Positions 45,801 to 55,525 of a DNA stretch of 64,000 bases are shown here, in pieces. How positions within the stretch are numbered: the stretch's first letter is position 1; each line of letters starts with the position of its first letter. The notes under the pieces are model-generated. The model searched no databases. It had not been told where the DNA came from and saw only the letters and a program-made list of their open reading frames with translations. Source of the stretch: Risungbinella massiliensis (lineage in GTDB: Bacteria; Bacillota; Bacilli; Thermoactinomycetales; Thermoactinomycetaceae); contig NZ_LN812103.1 in assembly GCF_000942395.1 (NCBI RefSeq), positions 873,394 to 937,393 of the forward strand. The letters are read 5' to 3'. Position numbers and translations under genes: made by a program.

Positions 45801-45968
45801 AGCATGTTGCATATTAGCCCAAAGCCAGAGGTATTCTCCTTTTGAGATGCGACTATGAGTGATAGGGAGCTGGAGCAGATCCCTCAGGACAAGCAGGATA
45901 AGCAGGGCAAGCGGAAGTGGGAAAACCGGTGGCGCGCCTACTTTTAATTTAGATTAATGCAACAAGCT
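45801..45968. mobile_element. MITE-like repeat, copy 1 (168 bp)
   Basis: The ends AGCATGTTGCAT and, inverted, AGCTTGTTGCAT match at 11 of 12 positions. The interior is closely like copy 2 at 59018-59155, including a conserved GGCGCGCC palindrome near the right end. Copy 1 has about 30 extra bases with short CAAGCAGG-type repeats near 45890-45912. The flanks both contain ATAAAA, a possible worn target duplication. There is no coding frame, so it would need a transposase in trans. Confidence 0.75.
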
Positions 45969-45990
45969 AATAAAAATAAACACAGGTCGA

Positions 45991-46037
45991 GGCTGCTGAC
46001 ACTGCTTGAAAAAAGCAGATTAGTAGCCATTTTTTTA
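45991..46037 (+). terminator. nadBCA terminator downstream of the repeat
   Basis: An outer GGCTGCT / AGTAGCC stem (one G-U) encloses an inner CTGCTT / AAGCAG stem and is followed by seven T. The region 46038-46250 holds no convincing gene; a proline-rich reverse frame (46072-46281) lacks a ribosome-binding site. Confidence 0.7.
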
Positions 46038-46250
46038 TGAAGAAAATTATTATTTGTAGAATCGGTCATTGTTAGGTTTTGAAAGTGGGATGTGGGAGTA
46101 AATTTGGTTGTGGTGACTTCATTACTACAAGTTTTAGACTAGTGTATCTAGGTGACTTTGGATAATCCATTAGAGCAGTAGCACTTATTTTTTGGGGACT
46201 CAGTGGAGTTGGTAATGGCATAGGATAAGAATAGAAAGGATGGATGTGTG

Positions 46251-46556
46251 ATGAATGAGCAGATCTACAAAGATACTGCAAAAGCGATTAACCAAGAATT
46301 AGGTAGGAAAGCGGTGAGTGTGGAGTACTTAATGAAGCTAGTTCAGGAAGCTAAAAAAGTACGAAGAACGAGAGGGACACAAGGACTAATTGAGTTTGGA
46401 TCAAAGTTACCAACAAAGCTTTTTTCAGAAAATGAAATAAACAAGTTACAACGATCCCCCCAATACCGGTCTACCATGTCCAAAATGGTGGATCTCTTGG
46501 TATATGAAAGTGTAATCAATCCTTTTGAAGCGATGCTTCTCAAACGGTATATATAA
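46251..46556 (+). CDS. Hypothetical protein
   Basis: The 101-residue protein is mostly helical and polar with no signal peptide or membrane helix. It contains RKAVSVEYLMKLVQEAKKVRRTRG, then GLIEFGSKLPTKLFSENEI, and ends NPFEAMLLKRYI. I do not recognise it. The start is ATG 46251 (or GTG 46248), about ten bases after AAAGGA. Its basic, helical make-up could suit nucleic-acid binding, but that is a guess. It stands alone between the nad and bgl operons. Confidence 0.6.
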   Translation: MNEQIYKDTAKAINQELGRKAVSVEYLMKLVQEAKKVRRTRGTQGLIEFGSKLPTKLFSENEINKLQRSPQYRSTMSKMVDLLVYESVINPFEAMLLKRYI

Positions 46557-46643
46557 AATGGGTTAGTTTTAGGTAAACATATATTGTCTAATATGATGGT
46601 ACCTATCCAATTCATTTGTCTTTAAAATAGAAAGAAATCTACT

Positions 46644-46691
46644 TTGACAAGTATAAAATCATATGTTACGATCGTCACAGTAAACGTTTAC
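46644..46691 (+). promoter_or_regulatory. licT promoter with cre-type CcpA site
   Basis: TTGACA (46644-46649) and TACGAT (46667-46672) are 17 bases apart. The palindrome GTAAACGTTTAC (46680-46691) lies over the expected start point. This fits a CcpA cre site and predicts glucose repression of the beta-glucoside operon. Confidence 0.7.
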
Positions 46692-46709
46692 AACCAAATA
46701 AAATCAATA

Positions 46710-46740
46710 GGATTGTTACTGGTCAGCAGGCAAAACCTAA
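46710..46740 (+). promoter_or_regulatory. RAT antiterminator site 1 (licT leader)
   Basis: GGATTGTTACTGGTCAGCAG followed by GCAAAACCTAA is a classical ribonucleic antiterminator for LicT/BglG proteins. Its last bases overlap the left arm of the terminator at 46733-46800, so LicT binding prevents termination. Confidence 0.9.
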
Positions 46741-46800
46741 GTTTGTTACGATCACAAGATCTATATATCTTGTTGATCTCTAACAGATTTAGGTTTTTTT
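46733..46800 (+). terminator. Leader terminator before licT
   Basis: AAACCTAA pairs with the TTTAGGTTT at 46788-46796, with further TTGTTA / TAACA and GATCACAAGAT / ATCTTGTTGATC pairing inside, then a T run. It makes licT subject to its own antitermination. Confidence 0.85.
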
Positions 46801-46831
46801 TATGAAATCCTGTAGCGAGAAAGAGTTGATA

Positions 46832-47707
46832 ATGGACATTAAAAAGGTATTTAATAACAATGTCGTCCTAACTGAAAATCAGCAAGGTCAGGAACTCGTT
46901 GTCATGGGAAGAGGGCTAGCCTTCCAAAAGAGACCAGGTGACTCTATTGACGAACGGGTGATCGAGAAGACATTCGTTCTTGAAAACCAAGACGTGTCCG
47001 ACAAACTTGGTGAGCTTTTAAGAGATGTCGATGAGAGATATTTAGAGTTTGCTGATCGAATCATTTCCGATGCTCGTCGGAAGTTACAACATAAGCTTGA
47101 TGATTATTTGTATGTGGCGCTTGCTGATCATATTAGTTTTGCGATCAATCGCCATAAGCAAGGTTTACATCTACACAATGCCTTGACTTGGGATATTCGC
47201 AAGTTTTATAAACAGGAGTATCAAATTGGTTTGAAGGCTTTGGATATGATGGAAGACGAGATGGGTGTTCGCTTGCCAGAAGATGAAGCAGCATCGATTG
47301 CCTTACATTTGGTTAATAGTCAAACATCTGGTGAGAATCTTGAGTCGATTACGAAGGTCACCAAGATTGTCAACGATATATTAAGTATTGTCACGTTTCA
47401 TTATCAAATGGAGCTAGATGATTCCTCAATTAGCTATGAGCGATTTGTTACACACCTACGCTTTTTTGTCTTTCGCTTGTTACGAGAGGAAATACATGAA
47501 GGTGACCTCGATGTCTTTTTGTATGAACAAGTACAAAAACAATATAAAACGGCATTTGAATGTAGTGAACGTATCGCTTCTTATATTCAGAAAGCACATG
47601 GGTGGAGTATCACACCTGATGAAAAGGTATATTTAACGCTTCACATTCAACGAGTGACCAAACGCCAACAACTTTATAATGATTCAACATCCAACAAAGG
47701 ATTGTGA
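46832..47707 (+). CDS. licT: LicT/BglG-family transcription antiterminator
   Basis: The 291-residue protein starts with the RNA-binding CAT domain (about 1-56: MDIKKVFNNNVVLTEN, then VVMGRGLAFQKRPGD), followed by two PTS-regulation domains. Their conserved His appear in ALADHISFAINRH and ALHLVNSQ, then VTHLRFF and LTLHIQR. It binds the RAT sites at 46710 and 47699 when beta-glucosides are present and HPr allows. ATG 46832 has AAAGAG upstream and gives the normal start; ATG 46802 sits on the terminator T run. Its last codons are part of the second RAT. Confidence 0.93.
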   Translation: MDIKKVFNNNVVLTENQQGQELVVMGRGLAFQKRPGDSIDERVIEKTFVLENQDVSDKLGELLRDVDERYLEFADRIISDARRKLQHKLDDYLYVALADHISFAINRHKQGLHLHNALTWDIRKFYKQEYQIGLKALDMMEDEMGVRLPEDEAASIALHLVNSQTSGENLESITKVTKIVNDILSIVTFHYQMELDDSSISYERFVTHLRFFVFRLLREEIHEGDLDVFLYEQVQKQYKTAFECSERIASYIQKAHGWSITPDEKVYLTLHIQRVTKRQQLYNDSTSNKGL

Positions 47708-47730
47708 CTGTTCGGCAGGCAAAACCTAGG
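47699..47730 (+). promoter_or_regulatory. RAT antiterminator site 2 (before bglP)
   Basis: GGATTGTGACTGTTCGGCAG then GCAAAACCTAGG matches the RAT pattern. It begins inside licT and includes its TGA stop, so translation of licT could interfere with folding. Confidence 0.9.
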
Positions 47731-47795
47731 TTGATCGAATGAACTATACCTGTGTAGTGATTACATGGTATAGACGATCAATTTAGGTTTTTTTC
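47721..47795 (+). terminator. Leader terminator before bglP
   Basis: AAAACCTA / TTAGGTTTT with inner TTGATCG / CGATCAA and CTATACC / GGTATAG stems ends in a T run. It is the partner of RAT site 2. Confidence 0.85.
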
Positions 47796-47869
47796 ATGCA
47801 ATAAGCCTGATACAAGCAAAACGAATCGATTAATAAACTACCAGATGAAGTGTGAAAGGAGTTAATAAT

Positions 47870-49735
47870 ATGAACTACGATCAACTTGGTAAGCAGATTT
47901 TGGAGAAAGTCGGTGGCGAAAAGAATGTCAACTCGCTCGTACACTGCGCAACTCGTCTTCGATTTAAATTGAAAGACCCAACGAAAGCTAATAAAGAGGA
48001 GCTAACAAGTCTAGATGGTGTCATTCAAGTGGTGACGACGAGTGGTCAATTTCAAGTTGTCATTGGAAATGAAGTGAGTGATGTTTATAACTCGATTATG
48101 AAGGTCAGTGATTGGGAATCAGGAAGCGATTCATCTGATAACTCATCAGACGAGAAAACGGGTATTGTTACCAAGGCAGTAGATATGATTTCTGGTATTT
48201 TTGCTCCTATTTTAGGAGCTCTTGCCGGAGCAGGGATGCTCAAGGGATTACTGGCAATTGCCATTGCCACGAACCTGCTGGATAAAGAAGGCGGAACGTA
48301 TTTTCTGTTAAATATTGCAGCGGATAGTATGTTTTACTTTTTACCAATGCTGCTAGCAGTGACAGCTGCGAAAAAGTTTAAGACAGACGTCAGTGTGGCC
48401 CTCATTATTGCCGGGGCACTGCTGTATCCGGCAATTGTAGAAGCTTACAAATCGGGTGAAACGATTACATTCCTTGGGATTCCTGTAATCTTAATGAGCT
48501 ATAGTTCGTCTGTGATTCCGATTATCTTGGCGATTTATGTGCAGTCACTACTCGAAAAACCGCTTCGTAAATGGGTTCATTCATCTGTTCGTACATTTGT
48601 AGTTCCGATGGTCTTGATCGTCGTGGTCGTTCCATTAACTTTGATGGCATTTGGTCCATTTGGCGTATATGTAGGACAGATGCTTGCCAATGGCTATCAA
48701 TCTCTTGCAGACACGAATATTATCATCGCAGGGATTATTATGGGGGCAGCTTGGCAGTTGCTTGTTATGTTTGGTCTTCATTGGGCGTTCATTCCATTAA
48801 TCTTGCAAAATATTAGTACGTTCGGTTATGACACGATTGGAGCACTTATCATAAGCAGTATTTTCGCGATTGCTGGAGCGACCTTTGGTGTTTGGCTCAA
48901 GTCCAAGAAAACAGAAGTAAAAGCAATTGCTGGTCCTGCCTTCATTTCTGCTTTGTGTGGAATTACCGAACCGGCAATCTATGGGGTGACGCTTCGTTAT
49001 AAACGACCATTCATTATTGCGATTATATGTGCAGCCATCGGTGGAGCAATTGGTGGTCTGTCTGGGGCAACAAGACCAGCAAGTGCACCATCTGGAATTA
49101 CGACGCTACCGATTTTCTATGGGGAAGGATTTGGGTTATTAGTAGTCGCTATTTCGGTTACATTTCTGTTGGCAGCCATTTTAACCTACTTCTTTGGTTA
49201 TAGCGATGATGCTGTAGAAGAAGGAAATAAGAAAGCAGCAATCGATCCAGAAGAGAAAAAAGCTAACACAAAAAAAGATGCTAATATTGTTAGCCCTCTA
49301 ACAGGCGAAGTGTTACCACTCGATCAAGTACAAGATCCAGTGTTTCGTTCCGAAGCAATGGGCAAAGGATGCGCAATCATCCCAACAGTAGGTCAGCTTT
49401 TCTCTCCAATAGATGGACAGGTGGTGACTGTGTTCCCTACAGGACATGCAATTGGTTTGAAATCGAGTGATGGTACAGAGATTTTAGTGCATGTTGGGAT
49501 TGATACGGTTCAATTGGAAGGAAAGTTTTATACAAAACTTGTCAAGCCAGGTGACCAAGTAACTAAAGGACAGCTTTTGATTGAATTTGATATCGATGGG
49601 ATTCAAGAAGCTGGTTACGATGTGACAACCCCAATCGTTGTAACGAATACAAATGATTATTTAGATATTGTGGCAAAAAATGAAGGTGCTGTGGAGCATG
49701 GGGAATCGTTAATTAGCATTGCCAAAAACGCGTAA
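47870..49735 (+). CDS. bglP: Beta-glucoside-specific PTS enzyme IIBCA
   Basis: The 621-residue permease takes up and phosphorylates aryl-beta-glucosides or cellobiose-like sugars. The IIB domain comes first with its phospho-Cys (C26 in LVHCATRLRF). The IIC membrane domain (about 100-450) has SALCGITEPAIYGVTLRYKRPF. The IIA domain (about 480-621) has the phospho-His in ILVHVGIDTVQLEG. ATG 47870 follows AAAGGAG. It lies directly behind the second RAT/terminator and before two phospho-glucosidases. Confidence 0.94.
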   Translation: MNYDQLGKQILEKVGGEKNVNSLVHCATRLRFKLKDPTKANKEELTSLDGVIQVVTTSGQFQVVIGNEVSDVYNSIMKVSDWESGSDSSDNSSDEKTGIVTKAVDMISGIFAPILGALAGAGMLKGLLAIAIATNLLDKEGGTYFLLNIAADSMFYFLPMLLAVTAAKKFKTDVSVALIIAGALLYPAIVEAYKSGETITFLGIPVILMSYSSSVIPIILAIYVQSLLEKPLRKWVHSSVRTFVVPMVLIVVVVPLTLMAFGPFGVYVGQMLANGYQSLADTNIIIAGIIMGAAWQLLVMFGLHWAFIPLILQNISTFGYDTIGALIISSIFAIAGATFGVWLKSKKTEVKAIAGPAFISALCGITEPAIYGVTLRYKRPFIIAIICAAIGGAIGGLSGATRPASAPSGITTLPIFYGEGFGLLVVAISVTFLLAAILTYFFGYSDDAVEEGNKKAAIDPEEKKANTKKDANIVSPLTGEVLPLDQVQDPVFRSEAMGKGCAIIPTVGQLFSPIDGQVVTVFPTGHAIGLKSSDGTEILVHVGIDTVQLEGKFYTKLVKPGDQVTKGQLLIEFDIDGIQEAGYDVTTPIVVTNTNDYLDIVAKNEGAVEHGESLISIAKNA

Positions 49736-51223
<1,488 letters not shown>

Positions 51224-51241
51224 AGAAAGGATGGGATTGCG

Positions 51242-52648
51242 ATGAAACACGAAAAGTTAGCGCCTTTTCCAAAGGATTTTCTTTGGGGGGCATCTACTTC
51301 CGCATATCAAACAGAAGGTGCATGGAACAAAGATGGGAAAGGCCCAACGGTGATTGATGTTCGACCAAAGAAAGAACATATTACAGATTACACTGTGGCT
51401 AGTGGTCACTATGATTACTACAAAGAAGACATTGCCAAAATGGCGGAAATGGGACTAAAAGCATATCGTTTTTCTATTTCATGGGCACGAATTTTTCCCA
51501 AAGGAGTGGGTGAGGTCAATCAAGCGGGTATTGACCATTATCAAAATGTGATTGCGGAGCTAAAAAAATACAACATAGAACCGATTGTGACGTTGTACCA
51601 TTTTGACTTACCATATGATTTGGAAGAAACAGGCGGTTGGGATAACCGAGATACAATTGATGCATTCGAACAATATGCTGTGACCTTGTTTCATGCATTA
51701 GGGGACTCAGTAAAATATTGGTTAACGATTAATGAGCAGAACATGATGATCATGCATGGCAATACGATTGGCACTGGTAAGCAAAGCACGGAAAAAGAGT
51801 TGTATCAACAAAATCACCATATGATGGTGGCACAAGCAAAAGCGATTATTCGTTTCCGTGAGATCTTACCAGATGCGAAAATCGGTCCAGCTCCTAATAT
51901 ATCCAATGTTTATCCAGCGTCATCCAAGCCTGCCGATGTACTTGCGGCGCAAAATTACAATGCGATTCGCAACTGGATGTACTTAGATATTCCTTGTTTT
52001 GGCCGCTACAATCATATTGCCTGGGCGTTCTTAAAAGAAAAAGGCTATGAGCCAGAAATCGCAAAAGGGGATATGGAACTAATCGCACAAGCAAAGCCAG
52101 ATTTTATTGCCTTTAACTACTATTCCTCGAAAACAGTAGAAGCAAGCAAAAATGATGGTCAGGACCGTAGCGGCAATGGCGATCAGGAAATTGTTATTGG
52201 GGAAGAGGGAGTGTACAGAGGGAAGAAAAATGAACATCTGGAGAAGACCGACTTTGGATGGGAAATTGATCCAACTGGCTTGCGCTCTACATTGAATGCA
52301 ATCTATGACCGTTATCATCTTCCGCTGATTATTACGGAAAATGGCTTAGGAGCATATGATAAGTTAGAGGAAGATGGGACGATCGATGACCCATATCGGA
52401 TCGAGTACTTCCAAAAACACTTTGAACAGGCACAGCTTGCCATTACAGATGGCGTAGAGCTATTTGGATATTGTCCTTGGTCAGCGATTGACTTAGTTAG
52501 TACACATCAAGGGATGCAAAAACGTTATGGTTTTATCTACATTAACCGTGAGGAATTTGATCTAAAAGATATGCGTCGTATCCGAAAAAACAGCTCTTAT
52601 TGGTATGAAGAGGTTATTCGTACTAATGGAGAAAGCTTAAGAAAATAA
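51242..52648 (+). CDS. 6-phospho-beta-glucosidase, GH1 (second copy)
   Basis: The 468-residue GH1 enzyme has [20 protein letters not shown] at the start, the acid/base Glu in WLTINEQNMM, the nucleophile Glu in IITENGLGAYD, and the phosphate loop DLVSTHQGMQKRYGFIYIN. It differs clearly from the first copy (for example THQGM instead of SSSTSEM), so it is not a recent duplication and may handle another linkage or aglycone. AAAGGATGGG precedes ATG 51242. It is the last gene of the bgl operon. Confidence 0.92.
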   Translation: MKHEKLAPFPKDFLWGASTSAYQTEGAWNKDGKGPTVIDVRPKKEHITDYTVASGHYDYYKEDIAKMAEMGLKAYRFSISWARIFPKGVGEVNQAGIDHYQNVIAELKKYNIEPIVTLYHFDLPYDLEETGGWDNRDTIDAFEQYAVTLFHALGDSVKYWLTINEQNMMIMHGNTIGTGKQSTEKELYQQNHHMMVAQAKAIIRFREILPDAKIGPAPNISNVYPASSKPADVLAAQNYNAIRNWMYLDIPCFGRYNHIAWAFLKEKGYEPEIAKGDMELIAQAKPDFIAFNYYSSKTVEASKNDGQDRSGNGDQEIVIGEEGVYRGKKNEHLEKTDFGWEIDPTGLRSTLNAIYDRYHLPLIITENGLGAYDKLEEDGTIDDPYRIEYFQKHFEQAQLAITDGVELFGYCPWSAIDLVSTHQGMQKRYGFIYINREEFDLKDMRRIRKNSSYWYEEVIRTNGESLRK

Positions 52649-52657
52649 GCATAGAAA

Positions 52658-52690
52658 CAACAGGAACTTGTATACAGGTTCCTGTTTTTG
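52658..52690 (+). terminator. bgl operon terminator
   Basis: An AACAGGAACTT / AGGTTCCTGTT stem is followed by TTT. It lies ten bases after the last bgl gene. Confidence 0.8.
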
Positions 52691-52716
52691 TTACGTATAC
52701 AGATGAGAATTTTAAC

Positions 52717-52945
52717 AAAAAAGAACCCACACCTGTTAGTGTGAGTTAAGTGGTATCATCCACAAACCATGTGAAAGATACTAATGGGAGAGGAGAAACC
52801 GGAGGAAGAGCTTATGGGGAAACGTAAGTCTTCTCCGCGGTTAGACAGATCATTTCCGATACTGTCTTTATCATTATGGTTCAGGGTTATCATTCTTATA
52901 CATCCTAAGAGAAAATATTTTGCAAGAATCAGGTACTTGGATTGA
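52717..52945 (-). ncRNA. csfG: Candidate CsfG-type sporulation small RNA
   Basis: The intergenic region next to rsmD (ylbH) has three hairpins: 52752-52782, a strong one at 52797-52842 (AACC, GGAG, AAGA, CTTA pairing with TAAG, TCTT, CTCC, GGTT) and 52843-52867. A terminator ends the array on the reverse strand: stem 52724-52747, whose one non-Watson-Crick position is a U-G wobble only in the reverse-strand RNA, then a T run. A forespore-type promoter lies at 52983-52953. The RNA holds two pyrimidine-rich copies of a CUCCCAU(A/U)AG-like motif (complements at 52781-52792 and 52811-52823), both unpaired. From memory, B. subtilis CsfG lies between ylbG and ylbH, is about 200 nt and is made under sigma-F/G. 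Identity is inference. Confidence 0.55.
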
Positions 52946-52952
52946 GAAATTT

Positions 52953-52983
52953 TCCTATGGTAGGATAGGGAAGGCTATATTCA
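52953..52983 (-). promoter_or_regulatory. Forespore (sigma-F/G-like) promoter for the small RNA
   Basis: On the reverse strand TGAATA (52983-52978) and CATAGGA (52959-52953) are 18 bases apart, close to the sigma-G pattern TGAATA-N17/18-CATACTA. A competing vegetative-type pair, TTGCAA (52925-52920) and TGTATA (52902-52897) with a 17-base spacer, lies inside the predicted RNA. Confidence 0.5.
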
Positions 52984-53140
52984 TCTTTTATCCCGTTCTA
53001 ATGGGCAGTAAGGTCCCTACTCCAAGCATGGGAATAGTGTCTTTAAGAAAAGAACTGATAAGGTCAACTAACGTTCAGTGGGGGATGAAAAAAGCACTGA
53101 ATGAAGTGTTACTTTACTCTATATCCTGCAGGTGAGAAGA

Positions 53141-53734
53141 TTGAGGATTATTTCGGGAAAAGCAAGAGGCACGAAGCTGGCAATGGTGCCAGGTAAGCAT
53201 GTTCGACCAACCTCAGATCGGGTAAAAGAATCGTTATTCAATGTACTCGGACCATATTTTGATGGTGGGAAAGTCTTAGATTTATTCGCTGGAACAGGCA
53301 ATTTGGGGTTGGAGGCTCTTAGTAGAGGGATGGAACAGGCTGTTTTTGTGGATTCGTCCTATCAGAGTATCCAGACAGTCCAGCAAAATATCAAAAAAAC
53401 GCACTTGTTCCCTCAATCTATTGTTTGGAAAAAAGATGCAAAACGAGCAGTAGCGGATTGTGCTGATCGTGGTTGGGTCTTTGACCTTATTTTCATAGAT
53501 CCTCCATATCATTTGGATCTATATCTTCCTATTCTCAACGAGATAGAAAAAAGTAAGCTCTTGGCAGAAGAAGGATTGATTGTGGCGGAGCACGCAAAAG
53601 AGGTTGTCTTACCAGATGAGGTAGGATCACTATATGCAATACGAGATTTATCGTACGGTGAGACACATATTCGTCTATATGAACTAGTAGAACAAGGAGA
53701 TCAACTCAATGAAAGTAGCAGTCTATCCAGGTAG
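53141..53734 (+). CDS. rsmD: 16S rRNA (guanine-966-N2)-methyltransferase
   Basis: The 197-residue SAM methyltransferase acts on G966 of 16S rRNA. Motifs are RIISGKARGTKL, RPTSDRVKESLFNVLGPY, VLDLFAGTGNLGLEALSRG and the catalytic FIDPPYHL. TTG 53141 gives the usual M-RIISG start with AGGTGAG five bases upstream; GTG 53132 in the same frame is an alternative. The end overlaps coaD by 26 bases. It opens the ylbH-coaD-ylbJ-ylbK-ylbL-ylbN-rpmF block. Confidence 0.92.
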   Translation: MRIISGKARGTKLAMVPGKHVRPTSDRVKESLFNVLGPYFDGGKVLDLFAGTGNLGLEALSRGMEQAVFVDSSYQSIQTVQQNIKKTHLFPQSIVWKKDAKRAVADCADRGWVFDLIFIDPPYHLDLYLPILNEIEKSKLLAEEGLIVAEHAKEVVLPDEVGSLYAIRDLSYGETHIRLYELVEQGDQLNESSSLSR

Positions 53735-54191
53735 TTTTGATCCTATTACGTTTGGACATCTTGATATCATTCAACGTGGGGCAAAAGTTTTTGACAAGAT
53801 TATTGTTGCAATTTTAATTAACTCATCCAAACAACCACTCTTTACCATGGAAGAACGAAAACAAATGATTTTGGAATCAGTCAAAGGAATGGGTCTCGAC
53901 ATAGAAGTGGACAGCTTTGAAGGGCTATTGATGGATTATGTTCAAAAGCGTGAAGTTCATGGTGTCTTGCGAGGTTTACGAGCTATCTCTGATTTTGAGT
54001 ATGAGCTACAGATCGCCTCGATCAACCGGAAGTTATATGACAAGGTAGAGACTTTATTCCTTATGTCGAATAATCAGCATTCCTTTATCTCTTCTCAGAT
54101 GGTCAAGGAAGTGGCCAAATATGGAGCAGATGTATCCGAGCTGGTACCCGTCCATGTTGCTCAAGCGCTTGCTGTCAAATATCATAAATAA
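53709..54191 (+). CDS. coaD: Phosphopantetheine adenylyltransferase
   Basis: The 160-residue enzyme adenylates 4'-phosphopantetheine, the next-to-last CoA step. Motifs are YPGSFDPITFGHLDII (with TFGH), LLMDYV, LRGLRAISDFEYELQ and SFISSQMVKEVA. Length equals B. subtilis CoaD (161). AAGGAG lies inside rsmD before ATG 53709. It converges with ylbJ across a shared hairpin. Confidence 0.95.
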   Translation: MKVAVYPGSFDPITFGHLDIIQRGAKVFDKIIVAILINSSKQPLFTMEERKQMILESVKGMGLDIEVDSFEGLLMDYVQKREVHGVLRGLRAISDFEYELQIASINRKLYDKVETLFLMSNNQHSFISSQMVKEVAKYGADVSELVPVHVAQALAVKYHK

Positions 54192-54194
54192 GAA

Positions 54195-54232
54195 GAGCCC
54201 GCTAGACATATATGTCAGCGGGTTGTCGTTTT
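54195..54232. terminator. Convergent terminator between coaD and ylbJ
   Basis: AGCCCGCTAGACATA / TATGTCAGCGGGTT pair with one bulged A. The hairpin overlaps the last codons of ylbJ and serves both genes. Confidence 0.65.
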
Positions 54233-55441
54233 CTGATATCCTTTTGATGTGAAGAAGCGGTAAAATATACCCAACAAGAAGACAATCAAACAGAGATATT
54301 GATATGTTCTCCACTCTGTTGAGGTTTCTCCTGTCGTATTCCAAAATACTGTAATGGAAGTTGGCTTTTCGGTTACAAGATGATCTAGTATTGGCCAGAG
54401 TAAAAAAGTAAAGGCGATGGCAAAGCAGACATGTAGTATACGTGCAAAGAGGTAAGGTTTGTAACGAATATCTGATTTAGCCAAGACACTGGCAACTTGA
54501 GCATGGATCGAGAACCCATTCCAAGCTAGAAAGGCACTGACCAAGACTATTTTGGCAAAAATACTAGCCTGCACATCTGGTTCACTTACAACTTGAGATC
54601 CGAGTGTCATTTCAAAAATTCCTGCTATGGATGGGTCTGCCAAGGTGGCAGGAATGGAAAAAGTTTGAAAGAGAAAAGCTAAAAAGATAGAGAATAGTTT
54701 AGTGATGCCTACATATGTAAGAAGATGGACAAATACAGAAAAAATGATGATAAAACCACCTATCATCAGTAGCGTTTGTACAGCGGAGGTAACGGCTTCT
54801 CCCAACAACTGTCCGATGGGTCTTCCGTCTTTGATCCGTGCTCTGTGCATCGCACGCATAGCTCGAATGAAGAGATTTTCCCGACGTGAACCAATCTGTG
54901 GGGAGGGAGGATCGTCGCTACGATAAAATCTCATACACAATCCTACGGTAATAGTACTGATGTAATGAATAGTAGCCAATACAAGGCCTAGCTTGGCATT
55001 TTCAAAAAATCCGACTGCTACTGCTCCAAAGATAAAGAGGGGTCCAGAAGTACTCGTAAAGCAAACGAGTCGCTCTCCCTCAGCTTGGGTCAGTAATTTC
55101 TGCTCACGAAGTCTAGTAGAAAGTTTAGAACCCATGGGGTTGCCTGAGATCAGTGCTACTGCGACGACAAAAGCCCCTGCTCCGGGAACTCGAAATAAAG
55201 GTCGCATCAGCGGCTCTAGGAGAACACCCATCAAATGAACCACTCCAAATCCCATGAGTAGTTCTGCCGTGATAAAGAAGGGGAGTAAAGAGGGAAAGAC
55301 TACATCCCACCAGATTTTCAGTCCTCTTACTGAAGATCGAAATCCCTCTTCGGGGTAAAGCACCAAGACAAGGGCAAGAAAAATTCCTACCCCAGCCAAA
55401 AGAATCGTTTTCCATTTGCTTTGATCTAGTATTCGTTCCAT
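54215..55441 (-). CDS. ylbJ: Sporulation integral membrane protein YlbJ
   Basis: The 408-residue membrane protein (same length as B. subtilis YlbJ) has about nine to ten helices. It shows nucleoside-recognition (Gate) type segments such as VVFPSLLPFFITAELLMGFG, ALISGNPMGSKLSTRL and FLAWNGFSIHAQVASVL. YlbJ is made in the mother cell and is needed for heat-resistant spores. ATG 55441 follows AAGGAGAG. The upstream open frame to 55588 covers the divergent promoter region with ylbK and is discarded. A CATACGTAT at about 55478 resembles a sigma-E -10, without a clear -35. Confidence 0.92.
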   Translation of the reverse strand: MERILDQSKWKTILLAGVGIFLALVLVLYPEEGFRSSVRGLKIWWDVVFPSLLPFFITAELLMGFGVVHLMGVLLEPLMRPLFRVPGAGAFVVAVALISGNPMGSKLSTRLREQKLLTQAEGERLVCFTSTSGPLFIFGAVAVGFFENAKLGLVLATIHYISTITVGLCMRFYRSDDPPSPQIGSRRENLFIRAMRAMHRARIKDGRPIGQLLGEAVTSAVQTLLMIGGFIIIFSVFVHLLTYVGITKLFSIFLAFLFQTFSIPATLADPSIAGIFEMTLGSQVVSEPDVQASIFAKIVLVSAFLAWNGFSIHAQVASVLAKSDIRYKPYLFARILHVCFAIAFTFLLWPILDHLVTEKPTSITVFWNTTGETSTEWRTYQYLCLIVFLLGIFYRFFTSKGYQKTTTR

Positions 55442-55525
55442 CCGGTTCTCTCCTTCAGGACAAGTTCCTGGTGTAATACATACGTATGAAACTCCAGAAA
55501 TAGACCGAAGAAAAGGGGGATCTCT

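Noticed and set aside
45801-45968. T-box or other riboswitch in the nadA downstream region
   Set aside because: The structured sequence recurs at 59 kb with a target duplication, so it is a mobile repeat rather than a gene-specific leader.
46072-46281. Proline-rich reverse 69-codon frame
   Set aside because: No ribosome-binding site and overlap with the start of the forward gene at 46251; composition looks like chance.
52814-52945. Forward 43-codon frame with a perfect GGAGG before its ATG
   Set aside because: The GGAGG is one arm of the strong hairpin at 52797-52842, the peptide looks like nothing known, and the region is better explained as a reverse-strand small RNA.
52920-53135. Forward 71-codon frame before rsmD
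   Set aside because: It starts with TTG without a ribosome-binding site, shows no family features and lies antisense to the predicted forespore promoter.
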